Below, in pieces: positions 60,799 to 64,000 of a DNA stretch of 64,000 nt. Source of the DNA: Mucilaginibacter sp. (lineage in GTDB: Bacteria > Bacteroidota > Bacteroidia > Sphingobacteriales > Sphingobacteriaceae). Where the stretch lies: assembly GCF_025359345.1 (NCBI RefSeq), contig NZ_JANYGQ010000028.1:1-64000 (forward strand), given 5' to 3'. Made by a program: the position numbers and the translations under genes. The notes below the pieces were generated by a model that made no database searches, was not told the DNA's origin, and saw only the letters and a program-made list of their open reading frames with translations. How positions within the stretch are numbered: the stretch's first letter is position 1; each line of letters opens with the position of its first letter.

Positions 60799-62247
60799 CT
60801 AGCTCACCCCGGCAATCCCTTTTAATGCTGAAATAGACGGAAGCAGAAAATAGGCTGTCCCCCTGGTAACAACAAATTGCGGTAAGCCCGGATTGGCGCT
60901 TGCAGGGTCGGGCACAACCACCGGTGTACCATCTGCCATCGGAATGGTAAACGCGGGGTTCATATTGCTCGGTACCGGGCTTGTCGGGCGGTTGGCTATC
61001 AAAGCATCCTGCGGTGTTGGCGATTTCGGATATACCGGGCTGAAATTATTCATATTTATCCAGCCATAAAGCGTTTCAAACTGGGCGTTGATATCGCCGC
61101 AAAGAAATAAGCCGATCAGGCCACGGTCATCGCTGGCGTTGTACTCATGCAGGGGCGCGCCGTAAGCTACACCGCGTCTTATTATACGGGGAACAATTGT
61201 AGAATTTGCCACTTTAACACCCTCATCGCGCGGGTTAGCTACCCTGGTATGTGCCGAAAACGGGCATTTTAATCCCTGCATATCGGTAGCCTTGTAGCCA
61301 AATTCAGTAGCTTTCGACGTGCTGTGTTCTGGTTCGTCCGGCGATAACACTAACGGCGAACCATTACGCCAGCGGCCGTTCAATTTGGCGGCCAGCCATT
61401 CAACCGTATAATCTTTTGGTTTGCCTATGATCGGGGCCACCCTTTCGGCCTCCGTTTCCAAAAGGCCGTCGAATGTTGCAACATCCTGGTAAAGCACCCG
61501 GAAGGCATTGTAACAGCCATTATTAGCGAAAACGCCTTCAGGGCCTGTAATTGGCCCGGGTATAGGCGCAGGCAGCTGGCTATATCCAATTAAAAAATTG
61601 TTAAGGTCGGCCTGGTCAGTACCTGTAGGATTATCATCCAGGTCAGGCTCATCTATCGAATCCCGGTAGCGAAAATGGATGTAATCCGACGGAATCATGG
61701 GGTATTGCTCCAGGCGACCTGTTGGGCTATTTAATGGCAGCAGTTCTGTGACTGCGCCATTGCTGCTATTTGCAGCAGCTGTTATAATATCGGTAATATT
61801 TGTCTGAGCATCGGGATTCATTGCGTAGGCATGTACCACGCAATGGATAGCCGTATTTGCAAATTTTTGGTTCCACCACATGTTAGGAGCTCCGGCCCCG
61901 TAGTCCATCAGCGACTGTTGGGCGGCTTTGCTGCTCCAGGGCCCCGTGTAAAAAGTAAAAGGGAAGGCAGTAATATTGAGGTCGGGCCGTACTATAGTAA
62001 TGCCCCCGGCAGTAAGGCCAATGTTTAGCATTATTTCGGGCTTAACTGCGCCCCAGTCTTCTGCGTTTCGGAGGTACGGCATCAGCGCCTTAAAAAAGCT
62101 GCTGATATTGGGCAGGTCGGCCGGTGCTGAACTGAACTGGTACAGCATGTGAACCGAGCAGGGATGGGTATAACCGCGAATGATGAGCCCTTGTATATCG
62201 GCGAGATCTGGCTGTGTTGGCGGAGTGATTGATTCGGAATATTGCAT
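60799..62247 (-). CDS. DyP-type haem peroxidase (divergent class)
   Basis: A 482-residue peroxidase without signal peptide. The C-terminal haem-binding part is recognised by LKCPFSAHTRVANPRD with proximal H333, PRIIRRGVAYGAP with R354/R357, and IGLFLCGDINAQFETLYGWI. The catalytic Asp motif (GxxDG in typical DyP) is changed to FRYRDSIDEP, retaining D196. Probable activity: H2O2-dependent oxidation of bulky organic compounds. It follows a small partner gene on the same strand, with a terminator between them, so they may be separately expressed. Confidence 0.82.
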   Translation of the reverse strand: MQYSESITPPTQPDLADIQGLIIRGYTHPCSVHMLYQFSSAPADLPNISSFFKALMPYLRNAEDWGAVKPEIMLNIGLTAGGITIVRPDLNITAFPFTFYTGPWSSKAAQQSLMDYGAGAPNMWWNQKFANTAIHCVVHAYAMNPDAQTNITDIITAAANSSNGAVTELLPLNSPTGRLEQYPMIPSDYIHFRYRDSIDEPDLDDNPTGTDQADLNNFLIGYSQLPAPIPGPITGPEGVFANNGCYNAFRVLYQDVATFDGLLETEAERVAPIIGKPKDYTVEWLAAKLNGRWRNGSPLVLSPDEPEHSTSKATEFGYKATDMQGLKCPFSAHTRVANPRDEGVKVANSTIVPRIIRRGVAYGAPLHEYNASDDRGLIGLFLCGDINAQFETLYGWINMNNFSPVYPKSPTPQDALIANRPTSPVPSNMNPAFTIPMADGTPVVVPDPASANPGLPQFVVTRGTAYFLLPSISALKGIAGVS

Positions 62248-62276
62248 GATGGATAAGGTTTTAGGAGGTTAAAAAA

Positions 62277-62297
62277 GAGCCGGGTAAAACCCGGCCC
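62277..62297 (-). terminator. Strong terminator between the partner gene and DyP gene
   Basis: Arms GCCGGGT (62279-62285) and ACCCGGC (62289-62295) with a three-base loop, followed on the reverse strand by six Ts. It ends transcription of the 62320 gene ahead of the peroxidase. Confidence 0.85.
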
Positions 62298-62319
62298 TTC
62301 TACTTTTTATGGATGGGTA

Positions 62320-62784
62320 TTATGAATTAGGCGGAAATGCTTCGGTTATTTGCTCAACCGATTGAGGGTAGGCATAATAAAGATCGGCTGGTTCGCTTAA
62401 ATTATTAGCCAGTATAAAGTTTGAGAAAATTGTATAAGTAATGGTTGACGGGTCATCGGGATTAAACCCGGCGGGTGGATTAAGGGCTATTGTAGCCAGG
62501 GTAATAAATGCCGTTTTAACGCCGCCACCCGGTTCATCCCAAAAGGCTTGCAGGTACGAGTTCATGTTGCCATCAAATTCTGTTATTACCAATACCCCTA
62601 AAATTCCAGCGGCATTGGTGTTAGGCACCAGCGCTATCCGGGCGTAATGAACTATCGCCATGGCATCAAGATTTGCCTTGGTGGTAGGATTGTTAAAGTA
62701 CTGGTACATGTTTTGGGCTGTTTCCTGTGCGCTGGCAGTTTGCAGGATAGGCACATACAGGGTTAGTGGATTTACGTTTTGCAT
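62320..62784 (-). CDS. Small peroxidase-associated hypothetical protein
   Basis: A 154-residue soluble protein. The core reads IVHYARIALVPNTNAAGILG followed by LVITEFDGNMNSYLQAFW, a pattern I associate with a ferredoxin-like domain found next to or within haem peroxidase and related oxidoreductase proteins. No metal ligand is evident. Its start has nearly the same leader (ACCTTATC, then ATGCAA) as the DyP gene, suggesting common regulation. Function unknown; possibly a partner or folding aid of the peroxidase. Confidence 0.6.
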   Translation of the reverse strand: MQNVNPLTLYVPILQTASAQETAQNMYQYFNNPTTKANLDAMAIVHYARIALVPNTNAAGILGVLVITEFDGNMNSYLQAFWDEPGGGVKTAFITLATIALNPPAGFNPDDPSTITYTIFSNFILANNLSEPADLYYAYPQSVEQITEAFPPNS

Positions 62785-63102
62785 GATAAGGTTTGTTTTT
62801 TTGCCTACTCTTTGATCCCGTTTTCGGCACCCCGGGTTGTTTTATATTTTATAATAAAGCCGCTCCGGAAATTGTAAATACCGGCGACAGTTTATATCTA
62901 GATAAAAAAATTAAATTATGGATATTGTTGTTTTTCTAATTGCGTAAAGGTTAGGTACTGGTGGTTAACTACCATCAAATATAGATAAATAAGTCTCGTA
63001 TTTCCTACTAAAAAAAGCAGCCGCAACAAAATTAATTTGCTGCGGCCGTTTGCTGCTTTAGAATTGTTTAGGCTGGTATTTTATTCGCCCCAAAACTTGT
63101 TT
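62785..63102. other. Gene-free interval with hairpin
   Basis: No gene is visible. A hairpin at about 63014-63059 (GCCGCA 63020-63025 with TGCGGC 63041-63046, flanked by AGCAG/CTGCT) probably ended the reverse-strand hydrolase gene whose fragment follows. Confidence 0.45.
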
Positions 63103-63318
63103 TCAAGGTCCTCGTTTGCCGTAAAAACTCGGGCAACTGGCGTTTTTGTCGCCGTGCAACAGCAACACAGGTATGCTTATTTGTTTTAGCTCTTCGAGTT
63201 GGTTAGTTCTGTAGCAGGTGTTCCTCATTTCAACTGCGGCCCGTGATGATGCCTGCATGGTAATTTCCTCAGCCCAGCTTTCATCGCCCGAGCAGGCTTT
63301 GCAAACACTAAACCAGGG
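63103..63318 (-). pseudogene. Alpha/beta-hydrolase C-terminal fragment
   Basis: A 71-codon reverse-strand open stretch without a proper start translates to a piece of an alpha/beta hydrolase: the segment ending LKQISIPVLLLHGDKNASCP holds the strand and Asp region of the fold. The nucleophile half and the final His region are missing, and the frame ends abruptly in TGA. Nearby sequence shows no continuation that I can see. A decayed gene is the best reading. Confidence 0.65.
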
Positions 63319-63330
63319 GAGAGAATAAAA

Positions 63331-63350
63331 TTGATTCTTGACTCTTGGTT
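63331..63350. repeat. TTGATTCTTG-type intergenic repeat
   Basis: TTGATTCTTGACTCTTGGTT resembles the duplicated CTTGATTCTTG in the moxR-DUF58 gap (53268-53292). It lies just upstream of the MFS gene. Confidence 0.45.
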
Positions 63351-63387
63351 CTCTTCTCCCTAAATTTTATATATTTTTAGCGCCTGA

Positions 63388-64000
63388 ATGGAAGAGAAAA
63401 ATAATAAAAAAACCATCTGGGCATGGTGCATGTTCGATTGGGCCAATCAATCGTACAATATGGTTATCACATCAACCATATTCCCCTCGTACTTTGTTGC
63501 GGTAACAGCAAATGCTAAGAACGGCAACATGGTCACTTTCTTTGGGCATAAATATGTAAATACTGTACTTTCAACTTACGTATTGGGCTTGTCGTACTTA
63601 ATTGTAGTGGCCATATTGCCCATACTTACGTCGATAGCCGATTACCGTGGCAACAAAAAAATATACCTGCAAATGTTTACGTGGGTAGGTAGTTTGGCCT
63701 GCGCCGGCCTTTTCTTTTTCGAAAAAAACAGTCCGCTCGAGATTCCGATGATTTGCTTTGGCCTGGCTTCAATAGGTTACTGTGGAGGGTTCGTGTTTTA
63801 CAACTCTTATCTTCCCCAAATTGCTACTATTGATCAGCAGGATGCCGTTAGCGCTAAGGGATTCATATACGGCTTTATTGGCAGTGTGGTAATGCAGCTG
63901 ATTTGCCTGGTGGTTATACTGCAGCCAACGTGGTTTGGTATTACCGAGGTGGAATGGTTACCGGCGCGAATATCATTTTTGCTGGTGTTTTTTTGGTGGA
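63388..64000 (+). CDS. UMF1-family MFS transporter, partial
   Basis: The first 204 codons of a transporter cut by the window edge. The opening KTIWAWCMFDWANQSYNMVI with WAxxDWAN is the signature of the UMF1/Atg22-like MFS group. At least five membrane helices are visible, with TSIADYRGNKK as the loop 2-3 motif (A-like) after the second helix. Substrate unknown; relatives are proposed effluxers of amino acids or small molecules. Confidence 0.85.
   Translation, partial: MEEKNNKKTIWAWCMFDWANQSYNMVITSTIFPSYFVAVTANAKNGNMVTFFGHKYVNTVLSTYVLGLSYLIVVAILPILTSIADYRGNKKIYLQMFTWVGSLACAGLFFFEKNSPLEIPMICFGLASIGYCGGFVFYNSYLPQIATIDQQDAVSAKGFIYGFIGSVVMQLICLVVILQPTWFGITEVEWLPARISFLLVFFWW

Noticed and set aside
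1..64000. CRISPR array
   Set aside because: No regularly spaced direct repeat with unique spacers was found; the closest tandem structure is the (GGAGAA)14 microsatellite.

Overview
The window looks like chromosome of a Bacteroidetes bacterium, most likely a Sphingobacteriaceae member close to Mucilaginibacter or Pedobacter. This is inferred from gene content: a flexirubin/aryl-polyene cluster with a bacterial tyrosine ammonia-lyase, a complete moxR-bat operon, a GH95 fucosidase, DUF4468 and M61 proteins, Tat-exported enzymes, few strong Shine-Dalgarno sites and frequent TTG/GTG starts. No rRNA, complete tRNA or CRISPR array is visible.

Region 1-6600 is a decayed mobile element or prophage remnant. 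It opens with a tRNA T-arm-like sequence and a terminator, then a complete tyrosine recombinase preceded by four ATTCGCA repeats. Next come small reverse-strand ORFs, a DUF4468 protein, a chimeric ORF joining a serine-recombinase tail to a phage tape-measure C-terminal part, and a protein with a (Gly-Glu)14 microsatellite. Region 6700-14200 holds a small secreted protein with a GH95 alpha-L-fucosidase, fbp with a DUF1015 gene, and a PAS histidine kinase that lost its ATPase domain by deletion.

Region 14215-33293 is a compact flexirubin-type pigment cluster of about 21 genes in three transcription blocks. The left reverse block has a phosphopantetheinyl transferase, an ACP, a ketosynthase, a dehydratase and an SDR reductase. 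The forward block has a secreted protein, darA, darB, an unknown, a BtrH-like acyltransferase, an ABC exporter pair and an ACP. The right reverse block has dehydratases, one active and one inactive KS pair, a zinc-ribbon protein, another KS, FabG, the ammonia-lyase and a CoA-ligase-like loading enzyme. Inferred logic: tyrosine gives coumarate, which is loaded on an ACP, extended to an aryl polyene, and joined to the dialkylresorcinol made by DarA/DarB. Several usual flexirubin genes (MMPL exporter, LolA-like carrier, glycosyl/acyl transferases, FAD hydroxylase) are not in the window.

Region 33400-44800 carries mostly exported proteins: an esterase, a Pro/His/Arg-rich peptide, an SdiA-regulated-type lipoprotein, a secreted Hint-domain protein, a Tat-exported aminotransferase next to a Tat-exported flavin amine oxidase, an M61 peptidase and a BamA-fold outer-membrane protein. 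Region 44800-51000 holds a GAF protein divergent from an HD-domain/Pycsar-effector-like membrane fusion that directly abuts polyphosphate kinase ppk1; this is the most unusual functional unit seen. Region 52096-60633 is the full moxR-DUF58-batA-E aerotolerance operon. The end holds a DyP-type peroxidase with a small partner, a hydrolase fragment and the start of an MFS transporter cut by the window edge. Palindromic intergenic repeats occur throughout.
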